Part shown: positions 25,994 to 35,686 of the stretch, in pieces
Layout of the letters: every line of letters starts with the position of its first letter
Position numbering within the stretch: the stretch's first letter is position 1
Assembly: GCA_000746015.1 (NCBI GenBank)
Contig: JQKK01000005.1
Coordinates: 62,001 to 126,000, forward strand
From: Lachnospiraceae bacterium MA2020
GTDB lineage: Bacteria; Bacillota; Clostridia; Lachnospirales; Lachnospiraceae
Direction of reading: 5' to 3'
Length of the DNA stretch: 64,000 nt
Program-made: the position numbers and the translations under genes
Notes under the pieces: generated by a model
Databases searched by the model: none
Told to the model about the DNA's origin: nothing
What the model saw: the letters and a program-made list of their open reading frames with translations, nothing else

Positions 25994-26968
25994 ATGGAAA
26001 AGAAAAAGAAAGTCGTCCTGACCTCACTTGTGATAGTTCTGGTCTGGAATGCCTATATCATCCTGCATCACAATGTCCTTGCGGATCCGGTGCAGGAGAT
26101 CCTTAAAAAGATAATATCATGCTGCATGCTAAATGCTGCATATATAGGCTTTGTGCTTGGCTATGATAGGATAGTCTCACTCCCGGTAGAGCTCTGGCAA
26201 AACCGGGAGCTCATATGGAAACTTGCCAAAAATGATTTCAAATCGAGGTATGCCGGCTCTTATCTCGGCATATTTTGGGCGTTTGTACCGCAGATAGTGA
26301 CAGTGCTCGTGTACTGCTTTGTATTTTCTGTCGGCGTGAGATCAGATGCTACGGGAAGTACGGACTATCCGTTTGTGCTTTTCTTAGTTGCAGGCATATG
26401 TCCGTGGTTTTTCTTCTCAGAGGCATGGAACAGCGGAACAAGTGCATTTCTTTCATACGAGTACCTCGTTAAAAAGGTCGTGTTTAAGATAAGCATACTT
26501 CCGATAATCAAGGTAATATCAGCGCTTTTCATACACTTTTTCTTTATATTGCTGGTTGCGATACTTATGATCGTGTGCGGATATACACCGACGATTTACT
26601 GGCTTGAGATACCGTATTTTACATTCTGTACCTTCGTGCTGGTGCTTGGCATGAGCTATGTGACTTCTTCACTTGTGGTATTTTTCAGAGATATCGGCCA
26701 GTTTATCAATATTTTGATGCAGGTGGGTATCTGGATCACACCTATCATGTGGCACATAGAAGCACTGCCTCGTCCATTCCAGATATTGTTTAAGCTCAAT
26801 CCGGTCTACTATGTTGTAGACGGATTCAGGATGGCTTTCCTCGATAAGATGTGGTTTTTTGAACACTTCTATTCGACAGCATATTTTTGGATCTTCACTG
26901 TAGTTATGTTCATCTTTGGCGCAGTAGTTTTCAAGAAGCTGAAGGTGCATTTTGCAGATGTCTTGTAG
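25994..26968 (+). CDS. ABC-2 type polysaccharide export permease (Wzm/TagG-like)
   Basis: 324-residue integral membrane protein. The core matches the ABC-2 permeases that export O-antigen or teichoic-acid type polymers: LAKNDFKSRYAGSYLGIFWAF near residue 76, and the late LNPVYYVVDGFRMAF near 270. About six helices lie in the core. In addition there is an N-terminal extension of about 65 residues with one or two extra hydrophobic segments (about 9-24 and 38-56), longer than typical for the family. It starts 3 bp after rfbC. The partner ATPase is 44 bp downstream. Confidence 0.9.
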   Translation: MEKKKKVVLTSLVIVLVWNAYIILHHNVLADPVQEILKKIISCCMLNAAYIGFVLGYDRIVSLPVELWQNRELIWKLAKNDFKSRYAGSYLGIFWAFVPQIVTVLVYCFVFSVGVRSDATGSTDYPFVLFLVAGICPWFFFSEAWNSGTSAFLSYEYLVKKVVFKISILPIIKVISALFIHFFFILLVAILMIVCGYTPTIYWLEIPYFTFCTFVLVLGMSYVTSSLVVFFRDIGQFINILMQVGIWITPIMWHIEALPRPFQILFKLNPVYYVVDGFRMAFLDKMWFFEHFYSTAYFWIFTVVMFIFGAVVFKKLKVHFADVL

Positions 26969-27012
26969 TAAACAGATAAAAAATTACGTTTACTATATAA
27001 AAGGAATAATTT

Positions 27013-28326
27013 ATGTCAGATATAGCGATAAAAGTCGAGCATCTCGACAAGGTCTATAAGCTCTATGATCATAGACGCGACCGTCTGAGGGATGCTCTGG
27101 GACTTACAAAGAAAAAATTATATCACGAGCATTATGCACTTCACGATGTTTCAATGGAAGTAAAGAAAGGTGAAACGGTTGGAATTATCGGAACTAACGG
27201 TTCCGGTAAGTCAACCATCCTTAAGATAATTACAGGCGTGCTCAATCCATCTGCCGGAAATGTTGATATCCAGGGCAGGATATCTGCACTTCTTGAGCTT
27301 GGTGCCGGATTCAATATGGAGTTTACCGGTATTGAAAATGTTTACCTGAACGGTACAATGATCGGTTTTTCTAAGGCGGAGATCGATGCTAAGCTCAATG
27401 ATATTTTGGATTTTGCAGACATCGGAGATTTTGTATATCAAAAGGTCAAGACCTACTCAAGCGGTATGTTTGTCAGGCTTGCTTTTGCGGTAGCTATCAA
27501 CATTGAGCCAGAGATACTTATAGTAGATGAGGCTCTTTCGGTTGGAGATATTTTCTTCCAGAATAAGTGCTATCACAAGTTTGAGGAGTTTAAGAAGGCA
27601 GGAAAGACCATTGTCTTCGTAAGCCATGACCTTTCAAGCATATCGAAGTATTGTGACAGAGTCATACTTCTCGACAGAGGAAAGAAGCTTGGCGAGGGTA
27701 CACCAAAGACCATGATAGACATGTACAAAAAGGTACTTGTCAATCAGCTCGATTCCAAGCCGGGAGACAATGCACAGTCGCTCAATCGCGGCGGCATGAA
27801 GGACGCTGACGGCAATGATAATAATGCCGTGCCAAAGCGCTGGATGGACAAGATGGTGCTCAATCCTTCGCAGGATACTTATGGAAATGGTCTTGCTGAG
27901 ATAGTAGATTTTTGCTGCGTGGATAACAGCGGTCAGATAACAAATACAGTTATCAAGGGTGACAGCTTTACCATACGCATGAAAGTCAGATTTAATGCAA
28001 GGATACAACAGCCGATACTCGCATGTTCATTTAAGAACAGGATGGGCGTTGAGATAACGGGAACCAATACCATGTTTGAAAAACTGGATACAGGTAATCC
28101 CGAAGCTGGGGAAGTTATGGTCGTGAACTTTACACAGGAGATGAGTCTGCAGGGTGGAGAGTACCTGATCTCATTTGGCTGTGTTGGCTATAGGGAAGGC
28201 GAGTTCACTGTATATCATAGGCTATATGACATATTTAGCTTAAATGTCATTTCATCAAAGGACACAGTAGGCTATTATGATATGGGGATGGAAACTACTG
28301 TAGAGATGCTGGAGGGCGATGAATAA
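27013..28326 (+). CDS. wzt: Polysaccharide export ABC ATPase with C-terminal carbohydrate-binding domain (Wzt-like)
   Basis: 437 residues. The ATPase domain (about 1-245) has Walker A GTNGSGKST at about 60-68, signature YSSGMFVRLAFA, and Walker B ILIVDEALSVGD, as in the Wzt/TagH group. A second domain (about 285-437) is a beta-sandwich of the Wzt C-terminal type, which in O9a-like systems recognises the modified non-reducing end of the finished polysaccharide. This implies a synthase-free ABC route with chain-end recognition. The next gene, a methyltransferase-kinase fusion, begins directly after its stop codon, which fits that model. Confidence 0.92.
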   Translation: MSDIAIKVEHLDKVYKLYDHRRDRLRDALGLTKKKLYHEHYALHDVSMEVKKGETVGIIGTNGSGKSTILKIITGVLNPSAGNVDIQGRISALLELGAGFNMEFTGIENVYLNGTMIGFSKAEIDAKLNDILDFADIGDFVYQKVKTYSSGMFVRLAFAVAINIEPEILIVDEALSVGDIFFQNKCYHKFEEFKKAGKTIVFVSHDLSSISKYCDRVILLDRGKKLGEGTPKTMIDMYKKVLVNQLDSKPGDNAQSLNRGGMKDADGNDNNAVPKRWMDKMVLNPSQDTYGNGLAEIVDFCCVDNSGQITNTVIKGDSFTIRMKVRFNARIQQPILACSFKNRMGVEITGTNTMFEKLDTGNPEAGEVMVVNFTQEMSLQGGEYLISFGCVGYREGEFTVYHRLYDIFSLNVISSKDTVGYYDMGMETTVEMLEGDE

Positions 28327-30567
28327 ATGGACGTGAAGCAGGAAAAAATAGGAAATGTAATATTAGATTACACTGATTACCCGGGAGAGGATTTTTACTC
28401 TGAGGGAAGCGACGAGGACAGGCTCCTTGAGATAGTCAAGGAGCATACAGACAAAGAGTTTAATCGCATAATCGCCGAAGAAAGGCGATGGAGTACCCTG
28501 TATCATCTGTCACACTTAAGGGGAAACATCGTGGATTTCCTGCCGATACAGCCACATGAAAAGGTTCTTGAGGTAGGAGCCGGATGCGGTGCTATCACAG
28601 GTGTACTTGCAAAGAAGGCAAAGAAAGTTACATGCATCGAGCTCAGCCGCAAGAGAAGCCTTATCAACGCCTATAAAAACAGGGATAAGGACAATATCGA
28701 GATCAAGGTTGGCAATTTCCAGGATGTGGAGAGCCACCTCAATGAGAAATACGACTATATCATGCTCATCGGAGTACTTGAGTATGCGCTTTCATATATT
28801 AACGATCCTAAACCTTATGAAAGATTCCTTGAGATACTCGCAGAGCATTTAAATACGGGCGGCAGGATAATCATTGCCATCGAGAACAAGTATGGCATGA
28901 AGTATTTTGCCGGAGCAAGAGAAGATCACACAGGAAGATACTTTGACAGCATCATGGGATACCCTCATGGCTCTGGTGTAAGGACATTTTCACGAGATCA
29001 GCTTGCCCGTCTTGCTGTTGATAATGGATTTATGTATAAGTTTTACTATCCATATCCGGACTACAAGCTCCCTATAATGATCTACTCTGATGATCGTCTT
29101 CCGGCTGTCGGAGATTTCACCATGAACGAAAGAAACTTTGACGGTGAAAGATTTACAGCGTTTGATGAGGGACTTGCTTTTGATGAGTCAGTACGCGACG
29201 GCAGTTTCCCATTTTTCTCAAACTCATTTTTGCTTGAGCTCTATAAGGAAAATAAGGTAGAGGGATTTAGTGTACGTCATCCTATCTACTCTAAGCATTC
29301 AAATGAGAGAGATGTTAGATTCCGTATAAGAACTGACATTGCAGAAGATGGCTATCATAAGAGATATGTTATGAAATTCCCTGCAGCTTCCGAGGCAGTA
29401 GCACATCTTGAGAAGATGTATGCTGCATTTGAGAAGATGAAGGAAGAATATGTCGGAACTAATTTCCGTCCAAATAATTGTGTGAGAAAAGTTGATGCAA
29501 ACGGCAAGCTTGAGTGTCTTGAGTTTGAATATCTTGATGGCATCACTATGGCTGATGAGCTCGACAGGCTTCGTAAACGAGGCAGGATCGACGATCTTAT
29601 CAGTGTCATGGTGAAGTTTAAGGAAACCCTTGAGACTATCGCCCGCAGAGATTTTTATATCACAGACGAATTTACTCAGATCTTTGGTGAGACAAAGATT
29701 CCGGGTTCGCATGCCAGCATGGGTACTACAAACGTAGATATGATATTTACAAATCTTGCGTACTCTGAGGGCTGGAATGTACTTGACTATGAGTGGACAT
29801 TTGACTTCCCTATACCGGTTGACTATGTCCTTTACCGCTCTATCCGCTATTATCTTGAGGATTCTGCAGATGACGAGCTCAAAAAGAGAGACATTTACGG
29901 CGTGCTCGGAATGAGTGAGGAAGAGCTCAAGATCTACGAGAGAATGGAAAATTCCTTCCAGAGATGGATTGCGGGAGATAAGCTTTCACTTATCGGCATG
30001 TACTCTATCTTTGGCGGAAATAACATTCATTTTGAAGAGGCGATCGGTAACGCAAGGCTTCTGGTCCGTCCTGAGAGAGTAAGACTTTACTTTGATTACG
30101 GCAAGGGCTTTAGCGAAGAAAATACTATTTTCGTAAATGCAGAAAGAGACGAGAATAATACTATTTCATTTGACACTAAGCTTCCGGAGGGATGTGTTGC
30201 ACTTAGGATAGATCCGGGCGATTTTTCATGCATATTGAAGCTTGTAAGCTGCAAGCTTAACAATAATGAAGTAGAGAAGTACCTTGTAAATGGAATATCG
30301 ATCAGAGATCATGTTGTGCTCTACGATACTGCTGATCCTCAGATAATTCTTGAGTATGCTCCGGGTGGGGCTGAGCTTCATCTTTCCTACACCCTTTCCA
30401 AGATTTCTAATGACTTTTATCTGCCGCTTGCAGACGAGATCAGAAATCAAAGGGCAAGACTTAAGGTGGCAGAGAGAAGTACCAAGAAGAAGGTTAAGGA
30501 TTTCCTCAAGCATGAGCAGCAAGTTGTGGAAGTTCCGTCAAGCTATGTCGAAGTGAAGGGTATCTGA
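28327..30567 (+). CDS. Methyltransferase-kinase fusion, WbdD-like polysaccharide chain terminator candidate
   Basis: 746 residues. The N-terminal class I SAM methyltransferase has motif I VLEVGAGCGAITG at about 80-92 and acidic CIELS at the end of strand 2. A kinase-like region follows (about 320-560): a candidate ATP-binding Lys in VMKFPA near 348, a hinge-like LEFEYLDGITM near 400, NVDMIFTN at 469-476 giving the catalytic D-x4-N spacing, and LDYEW at about 486-490 where the metal-binding Asp is expected. A C-terminal beta-rich part (about 575-710) and a basic helical tail complete it. In E. coli O9a, WbdD uses the same methyltransferase-then-kinase order to cap chains for Wzt. The methyltransferase is clear; the kinase and role are inference. 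Confidence 0.78.
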   Translation: MDVKQEKIGNVILDYTDYPGEDFYSEGSDEDRLLEIVKEHTDKEFNRIIAEERRWSTLYHLSHLRGNIVDFLPIQPHEKVLEVGAGCGAITGVLAKKAKKVTCIELSRKRSLINAYKNRDKDNIEIKVGNFQDVESHLNEKYDYIMLIGVLEYALSYINDPKPYERFLEILAEHLNTGGRIIIAIENKYGMKYFAGAREDHTGRYFDSIMGYPHGSGVRTFSRDQLARLAVDNGFMYKFYYPYPDYKLPIMIYSDDRLPAVGDFTMNERNFDGERFTAFDEGLAFDESVRDGSFPFFSNSFLLELYKENKVEGFSVRHPIYSKHSNERDVRFRIRTDIAEDGYHKRYVMKFPAASEAVAHLEKMYAAFEKMKEEYVGTNFRPNNCVRKVDANGKLECLEFEYLDGITMADELDRLRKRGRIDDLISVMVKFKETLETIARRDFYITDEFTQIFGETKIPGSHASMGTTNVDMIFTNLAYSEGWNVLDYEWTFDFPIPVDYVLYRSIRYYLEDSADDELKKRDIYGVLGMSEEELKIYERMENSFQRWIAGDKLSLIGMYSIFGGNNIHFEEAIGNARLLVRPERVRLYFDYGKGFSEENTIFVNAERDENNTISFDTKLPEGCVALRIDPGDFSCILKLVSCKLNNNEVEKYLVNGISIRDHVVLYDTADPQIILEYAPGGAELHLSYTLSKISNDFYLPLADEIRNQRARLKVAERSTKKKVKDFLKHEQQVVEVPSSYVEVKGI

Positions 30568-32345
30568 TGACACACGAAGAGTATCTTTATTCAAAAGAGT
30601 GCTATGAAGATCCATACGCGGTATGGCGTAGGGAAAAGACAATAGATGAGCCGGTCATAGGGCTTTCGGCCTTAAAGGATGAGGTCCTTTCTCAGTATGA
30701 ACTGTTTACTGTCGGAGATGTAAAGATCGATGACAGATTCTGGCAGAGAGCTAGTGATGAGCTGGCTAAAAGTCCGGGCATCATATACGCTGATGAGGAC
30801 ATAGGCGGAGTAAGAGAGCCATTCTTTAAGCCGGAAAAGTCACCGGAGACACTTGAGAATTTTTTCTATATCGGTGCGGCAGTATTGGTCCGCCGGGATA
30901 TCGCAGAAAAAGTTGAAAGTGATGCTTCTCGTGGAAGTATTGAGTTTTTGCGTGAGTGTGCAAAGGAATCAAGGAATTACTGCCACATTGGGGAAGTGCT
31001 TGTGCATCGCAGTGAGCGGGCGGTATATACTTATGCGGACGCAGCCCCAAAGAAGTATGACGGCAATGCTCTTGTGTCCGTTGTCATACTTTCGAAGGAC
31101 AACCCGGAAGTGCTTGAAAAGTGCGTTTCAAGTCTTTGTGCTGCAGGCGAGCTTGAGAGTCAGAGCCTTGAGATAATAGTGGTAGACAACGGCAGCAATG
31201 AGGAAAATGCTAAAAGCTACCGCGAGTGCGCGGAAAAGTACGGCTTTAGATATATGCCGCATCCAATGGCATTTGAGTACTCTACACTTTGCAATATAGG
31301 TGCAGCTGAGGCCGGAGGGAAGTTCTTATTATTCTTAAATGATGATATAGAAGTTCCGGTGGGAACTGAGTTTTTGAGAGAAATGCTCTATTATGCTTCG
31401 AAAGCTGAGGTAGGCGCAGTAGGATGTAAGCTGCTCTATCCTGACAGAGAGACTATACAGCACAATGGTATAACTATGCTTAAGAGTGGGCCTTCGCATA
31501 AGCTTTGCACTTTCTCTGACAGACAGGAATATTATTGTGGAGTAAACCGCAGCACCAGAAACGTTATGGCAGTAACAGGTGCGGCATTGATGGTCAAAGC
31601 ATCAAAGTTTAGGAAGATAGGCGGCTTTGATGAGAGATTAAAGATCGCATATACTGATATGGATCTTTGCTTTGCCCTGCTTGAGAAGGGATATAGAAAT
31701 GTCTGCATTTCAGACTTTTATCTCTTGCATCATGAGAGTCTGTCACGCGATGATGATATAAATGACAGCCGTGCGTTTGAGAGATTAAATCGCGAAAGGG
31801 CTGTTTTTGAAGAAAAGTATGCCGATATATTAAAAAGAGGAGACCCATACTATAGTCCAAACCTCACAAAGACAAGGCTGGATTACTCACCGGATATACT
31901 TATGCCGGATGAGCGGCTGGCTGTTGGGACAGCTTCCAATGATACATCGTTTTATAGCCTGAAAAGCGGCAACAAAAAAGCTATGGCTAGTATCGACAAT
32001 ATAGCTTTTCATTTGTCAGATGCCTGCTGCAGACGCGACTTTTATGAATTTAGCGGATGGGCATTTGTAAGTGGGACTAAAGGCTATAGCTACGATGTGG
32101 TGCTGGTGCTTGACTATAGTGATGAACGACTTATTTTTGATACAGCAAGATGCATGCGCGAGGACGTAGCTAAGGTCTTTCCTAAGGAAAAGGATATCGA
32201 GCTTGCAGGATTTGTGGCAAGAGTCCATAAAGATCTTATCCGAAAAGACAGAGACTGCCGTATCTCAGTAGGGCTTGTTAAGACGGGGCTGTTTAATAAA
32301 AGAATTTATAAAGGCTTTATAGTGGAAACAGATAAGGCTTTTTGA
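30567..32345 (+). CDS. Family 2 glycosyltransferase
   Basis: 592-residue protein with a GT-A family 2 domain at about 170-430: SVVILSKDNPEVLEKCVSSL, IIVVDNGS, the metal-binding LFLNDDIEVP, then GAVGCKLLYPD and VTGAALMVK. The N-terminal 165 residues look like a degenerate second GT2-like or accessory domain. The C-terminal 130 residues form a beta-rich domain similar in style to the end of the preceding protein. There are no membrane helices. The start overlaps the previous stop (TGATG). It likely adds sugars to the exported polysaccharide at the cytoplasmic face. Confidence 0.88.
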   Translation: MTHEEYLYSKECYEDPYAVWRREKTIDEPVIGLSALKDEVLSQYELFTVGDVKIDDRFWQRASDELAKSPGIIYADEDIGGVREPFFKPEKSPETLENFFYIGAAVLVRRDIAEKVESDASRGSIEFLRECAKESRNYCHIGEVLVHRSERAVYTYADAAPKKYDGNALVSVVILSKDNPEVLEKCVSSLCAAGELESQSLEIIVVDNGSNEENAKSYRECAEKYGFRYMPHPMAFEYSTLCNIGAAEAGGKFLLFLNDDIEVPVGTEFLREMLYYASKAEVGAVGCKLLYPDRETIQHNGITMLKSGPSHKLCTFSDRQEYYCGVNRSTRNVMAVTGAALMVKASKFRKIGGFDERLKIAYTDMDLCFALLEKGYRNVCISDFYLLHHESLSRDDDINDSRAFERLNRERAVFEEKYADILKRGDPYYSPNLTKTRLDYSPDILMPDERLAVGTASNDTSFYSLKSGNKKAMASIDNIAFHLSDACCRRDFYEFSGWAFVSGTKGYSYDVVLVLDYSDERLIFDTARCMREDVAKVFPKEKDIELAGFVARVHKDLIRKDRDCRISVGLVKTGLFNKRIYKGFIVETDKAF

Positions 32346-32360
32346 GCGATAAAGAGGATT

Positions 32361-34388
32361 ATGATGTCAGATAATGATATGAACGAGTACTATAAGAAAC
32401 TCTACGAAGAAGAAAAAAGAAAGAATGAAAAGCTTACACGCGAGCTTGTGACTGCTGAGACTGAAAATGCAGAAATGAAGCGTAAGATCAATCTCTTGAA
32501 GGACAGTATGATCTACAAATCTATCATGCCATTCCGTCTTGCTTGGTCACATACTAAAAATGCGATAACTCGCGTTAAGAGATATGGAAATGTGAAAGGT
32601 GTTGTTGATAAGCTTAAGTCAAAGCGTATCGAAATGATGGCATATAAGCTTCATGGAACAGCAAGCCTTCCGGATGCTGAAAGACGTGAGGCGGAGGAAA
32701 ATTACCGCTTTGAGAAGCAGCACATTTTTAGTATACTTGTACCGCTCTACAACACTCCGGAGAAATTCCTTCGCGAGATGATCGAAAGCGTGACAAATCA
32801 GACCTATCCAGGATTTGAGCTTTGTCTTGCTGACGGATCTGACAGCGAGCATGCATACGTAAAAAAAATCGTTGATGAGTATATCAGCAAGGATGAGGCT
32901 GCAGGACATAAGGGCAGGATCAAGTATAAGAAGATCGAGAAGAATCTCGGAATTTCCGGAAATACAAATGTCTGCTTTGAGCTTGCAACAGGTGATTACA
33001 TAGGACTTTTTGACCATGATGATCTTCTTCATCCTTCAGTACTCTATCAGTACATGAGAGAGATCGAGAAGACAGACGCGGATTTCCTTTACTGTGATGA
33101 GGCAACTTTTGAGGGTGACAGTATCAACAACATGATCACTCTTCACTTTAAGCCGGATTTCTCTATTGATAATCTGAGAGCAAACAATTATATCTGTCAT
33201 TTCTCAGTATTTAAAAAGGAGTTGTCTGATAAGGTTGGTCTTTTCCGCTCTGAGTTTGACGGAAGCCAGGATCATGACATGATACTGAGGCTGACAGCAG
33301 CGGCTAAGTGCATACGCCATGTACCGCACATCCTTTACTACTGGAGAAGCCACGCAGCATCAACTGCGGCAGATATTAATTCAAAGACTTATGCCATCAA
33401 TGCGGCAAAGGGTGCGGTAGCAGCGCATCTTACAGCGTGCGGATTCAAGAATTTTGAGATAGAGAGCACAAGGGCATTCCCGACCATATTCAGGATAAGA
33501 TATGAGATAAAGGGTAATCCAAAAATAAGCATTGTAATACCAAGCCACGATCACGAAAAGGATCTCAGAAGATGCGTTGAGTCTATACTTGAAAAGACAT
33601 CATACGATAATTATGAGATCGTAGTCGTTGAGAATGGAAGTACAGAGGAAGCAACTCTTAACTATTACAAGGCACTTGAAGAGTGTCCGAAGGTTAAGAT
33701 CGTGCAGTACATAAGCACTGAGAGCGGCTTTAATTTCTCTAAGCTTGTAAACTATGGAGTAAAGAACTCTACAGGAGATTACATTTTGCTCCTCAACAAT
33801 GATACCGAGGTTATAAGCCGTGACTGGATTGAGAATCTTCTTATGTATGCACAGAGAGAAGACGTCGGTGCAGTAGGATGTAAGCTTTACTATGGTGACT
33901 GGTCTATCCAGCATGCAGGTATCGTTATCGGTCTTGGTGCACACAGGACAGCAGGGCATACTCACTACCGTCTTGCCAAGGACAATCTTGGATATATGGG
34001 AAGACTTTGCTATGCACAGGATGTTACAGCCGTTACGGGTGCATGCATGATGGTGAGTCGTGAGAAGTTTAATGAAGTCTGCGGATTTTCTGAAGACTTT
34101 GCAGTAGCGCTCAATGACGTAGATTTTTGCCTTGAACTCAGAAAGAAGGGGTATTTGAACATCTTTACACCATTTGCAGAGATGTTCCACTATGAGTCAA
34201 AGTCCAGAGGGGATGATACGGATGGCTCAAGTGCTGAGAGGGCAGCAAGATATGACGAGGAAGCATCACACTTCCGTAAAAAGTGGAAGAATGAGATAAA
34301 GGCGGGAGATCCATATTATAACCCGAATTTCTCTCTTGATCACAGTAATTACACATTGAAGGGATCACCTGCGCCGATGGTGCAGTAA
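32361..34388 (+). CDS. Tandem-domain family 2 glycosyltransferase
   Basis: 675 residues. An N-terminal coiled coil (about 5-50) is followed by two GT2 domains. The first (about 122-330) has FSILVPLYNTPEKFLREMI, LADGS and GLFDHDDLLHP. The second (about 385-620) has ISIVIPSHDHEKDLRRCVES, VVVENGS, LLLNNDTEVI, GAVGCKLYYGDW and VTGACMMVS. Both retain Asp-rich metal sites, so one protein may perform two successive transfers, as in polymerising bifunctional GT2 enzymes. GAGGA precedes two adjacent ATG codons; the second (32364) has the better spacing. Confidence 0.88.
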   Translation: MMSDNDMNEYYKKLYEEEKRKNEKLTRELVTAETENAEMKRKINLLKDSMIYKSIMPFRLAWSHTKNAITRVKRYGNVKGVVDKLKSKRIEMMAYKLHGTASLPDAERREAEENYRFEKQHIFSILVPLYNTPEKFLREMIESVTNQTYPGFELCLADGSDSEHAYVKKIVDEYISKDEAAGHKGRIKYKKIEKNLGISGNTNVCFELATGDYIGLFDHDDLLHPSVLYQYMREIEKTDADFLYCDEATFEGDSINNMITLHFKPDFSIDNLRANNYICHFSVFKKELSDKVGLFRSEFDGSQDHDMILRLTAAAKCIRHVPHILYYWRSHAASTAADINSKTYAINAAKGAVAAHLTACGFKNFEIESTRAFPTIFRIRYEIKGNPKISIVIPSHDHEKDLRRCVESILEKTSYDNYEIVVVENGSTEEATLNYYKALEECPKVKIVQYISTESGFNFSKLVNYGVKNSTGDYILLLNNDTEVISRDWIENLLMYAQREDVGAVGCKLYYGDWSIQHAGIVIGLGAHRTAGHTHYRLAKDNLGYMGRLCYAQDVTAVTGACMMVSREKFNEVCGFSEDFAVALNDVDFCLELRKKGYLNIFTPFAEMFHYESKSRGDDTDGSSAERAARYDEEASHFRKKWKNEIKAGDPYYNPNFSLDHSNYTLKGSPAPMVQ

Positions 34389-34398
34389 ATATTTAGAT

Positions 34399-35481
34399 AT
34401 GTTTGAAAAGAAGATAGCAAAGGAAGAACTTGAAACTTTCTATCAGTCAAAATATGAATACTTCAGACGCTTGAGCTTTATGGCGGCGATAATCACAGCT
34501 TTTGCTGAGATCACATATTTTGGTACAGATTGTCAGATTTTTGGAAGGTTTGCATGGGAGACCTTAATTCCGAGGTTTTCTATACTCATTCCGGTAGCTT
34601 TTCTTGTGATTTTTGAACCACGTATCAAAAGTTACAAGGTAGCTACGGTTATGAATTACTTACTGGCGCATGCTGCGATGTGGGCAACGATATGGGCTAT
34701 ATGGTATCTCCCGGACAGGGATTTTGCGCGGGAAGGCTTTATAATCATGCATTTTGCCTTTCTTGCAGTAGGATTTGGCATGCCGGTAAAGTATCATATA
34801 CCAATGCATGGTGCTATGCTCCTGAATATTATTATATCAAACCAATGGAATCATTATGAGCAGTTTGAAATGATGATATCTATGTCTGTGCCGATATATA
34901 TTGGGGCTGTCGTACTGATGATGATACAGGAGAGCTCATATGCAGATCATTATCTTGTCCGTAAAGAGCTGCAAAATAGTCTAATGACGGATAGTCTTAC
35001 CGCTGTCTATAATAGAAACAAGATTGAGGAAATATTGGTGCCGGATAGTGGAAAGCTGGATATTCCACATGTCGATTATGCAACTGTTCTCATGATGGAT
35101 ATAGACTGGTTTAAGAATGTAAACGACACTTATGGTCATGACTCTGGAGATAAGATACTTGTCTTTTTTGCAGAGCAGATCAAAAATTGTGTGCGCTCGC
35201 TTGATATAGTAGTCAGATGGGGCGGTGAGGAGTTTGTAGTATTGCTCCTTGGCGCTGATTTGGATGCCGGATGCAAGATTGCCGAAAAGATAAGAACTAC
35301 TGTTGAAAATAGCAGTAATGAAGTCTGTCCGATCACTACATCGATAGGTGTGTGCCGCTATGATGGCGGAGACTTTCACGAATCAGTCAAAAAAGCTGAT
35401 AAGGCTCTGTATTACGCAAAAAATCATGGCAGAAACAGAGTTGTAATGTATGATGATATAAAGGATGAAATAGAGGATTAA
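34399..35481 (+). CDS. Membrane-bound diguanylate cyclase (GGDEF)
   Basis: 360 residues. About five to six hydrophobic helices fill residues 25-180, with no recognisable sensory family. The catalytic GGDEF domain occupies about 195-355, with MTDSLTAVYNRN, DIDWFKNVNDTYGHDSGD and the active-site loop GGEEF at about 275-279. An inhibitory I-site RSLD lies five residues before it, so product feedback is expected. It makes cyclic di-GMP from GTP. It starts 11 bp after the last glycosyltransferase, with no strong ribosome binding site, and ends at a terminator. It therefore seems co-transcribed with the polysaccharide genes. Confidence 0.9.
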   Translation: MFEKKIAKEELETFYQSKYEYFRRLSFMAAIITAFAEITYFGTDCQIFGRFAWETLIPRFSILIPVAFLVIFEPRIKSYKVATVMNYLLAHAAMWATIWAIWYLPDRDFAREGFIIMHFAFLAVGFGMPVKYHIPMHGAMLLNIIISNQWNHYEQFEMMISMSVPIYIGAVVLMMIQESSYADHYLVRKELQNSLMTDSLTAVYNRNKIEEILVPDSGKLDIPHVDYATVLMMDIDWFKNVNDTYGHDSGDKILVFFAEQIKNCVRSLDIVVRWGGEEFVVLLLGADLDAGCKIAEKIRTTVENSSNEVCPITTSIGVCRYDGGDFHESVKKADKALYYAKNHGRNRVVMYDDIKDEIED

Positions 35482-35513
35482 AAAGGGAGGCGGATCATTC
35501 CGTCTCCTTTTTG
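35480..35513 (+). terminator. Rho-independent terminator of the polysaccharide operon
   Basis: AAAAGGGAGGCGG pairs with CCGTCTCCTTTTT around ATCATT, including G-U pairs, ending in TTTTT at 35508-35512. Confidence 0.85.
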
Positions 35514-35686
35514 CTGCCAATTTTCAGCGTTCATCAAAAAATACATCAATTCTTACCTTAACTGCTTATTATTTACTTAAATAATGACGATAAATAAGTG
35601 AAACGGTTGTTGTCTTTCCATATTATCAGAGCTGTTGAGTTGGGGATGTTCTGATTAAATGTGGCTACTTTAAGGGGGGATTTGAT

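Noticed and set aside
35567-35593. Sigma-28 promoter for the chemoreceptor at 35687
   Set aside because: GACGATAA is one mismatch from the -10 box, but the -35 position reads TATT; not strong enough to call.
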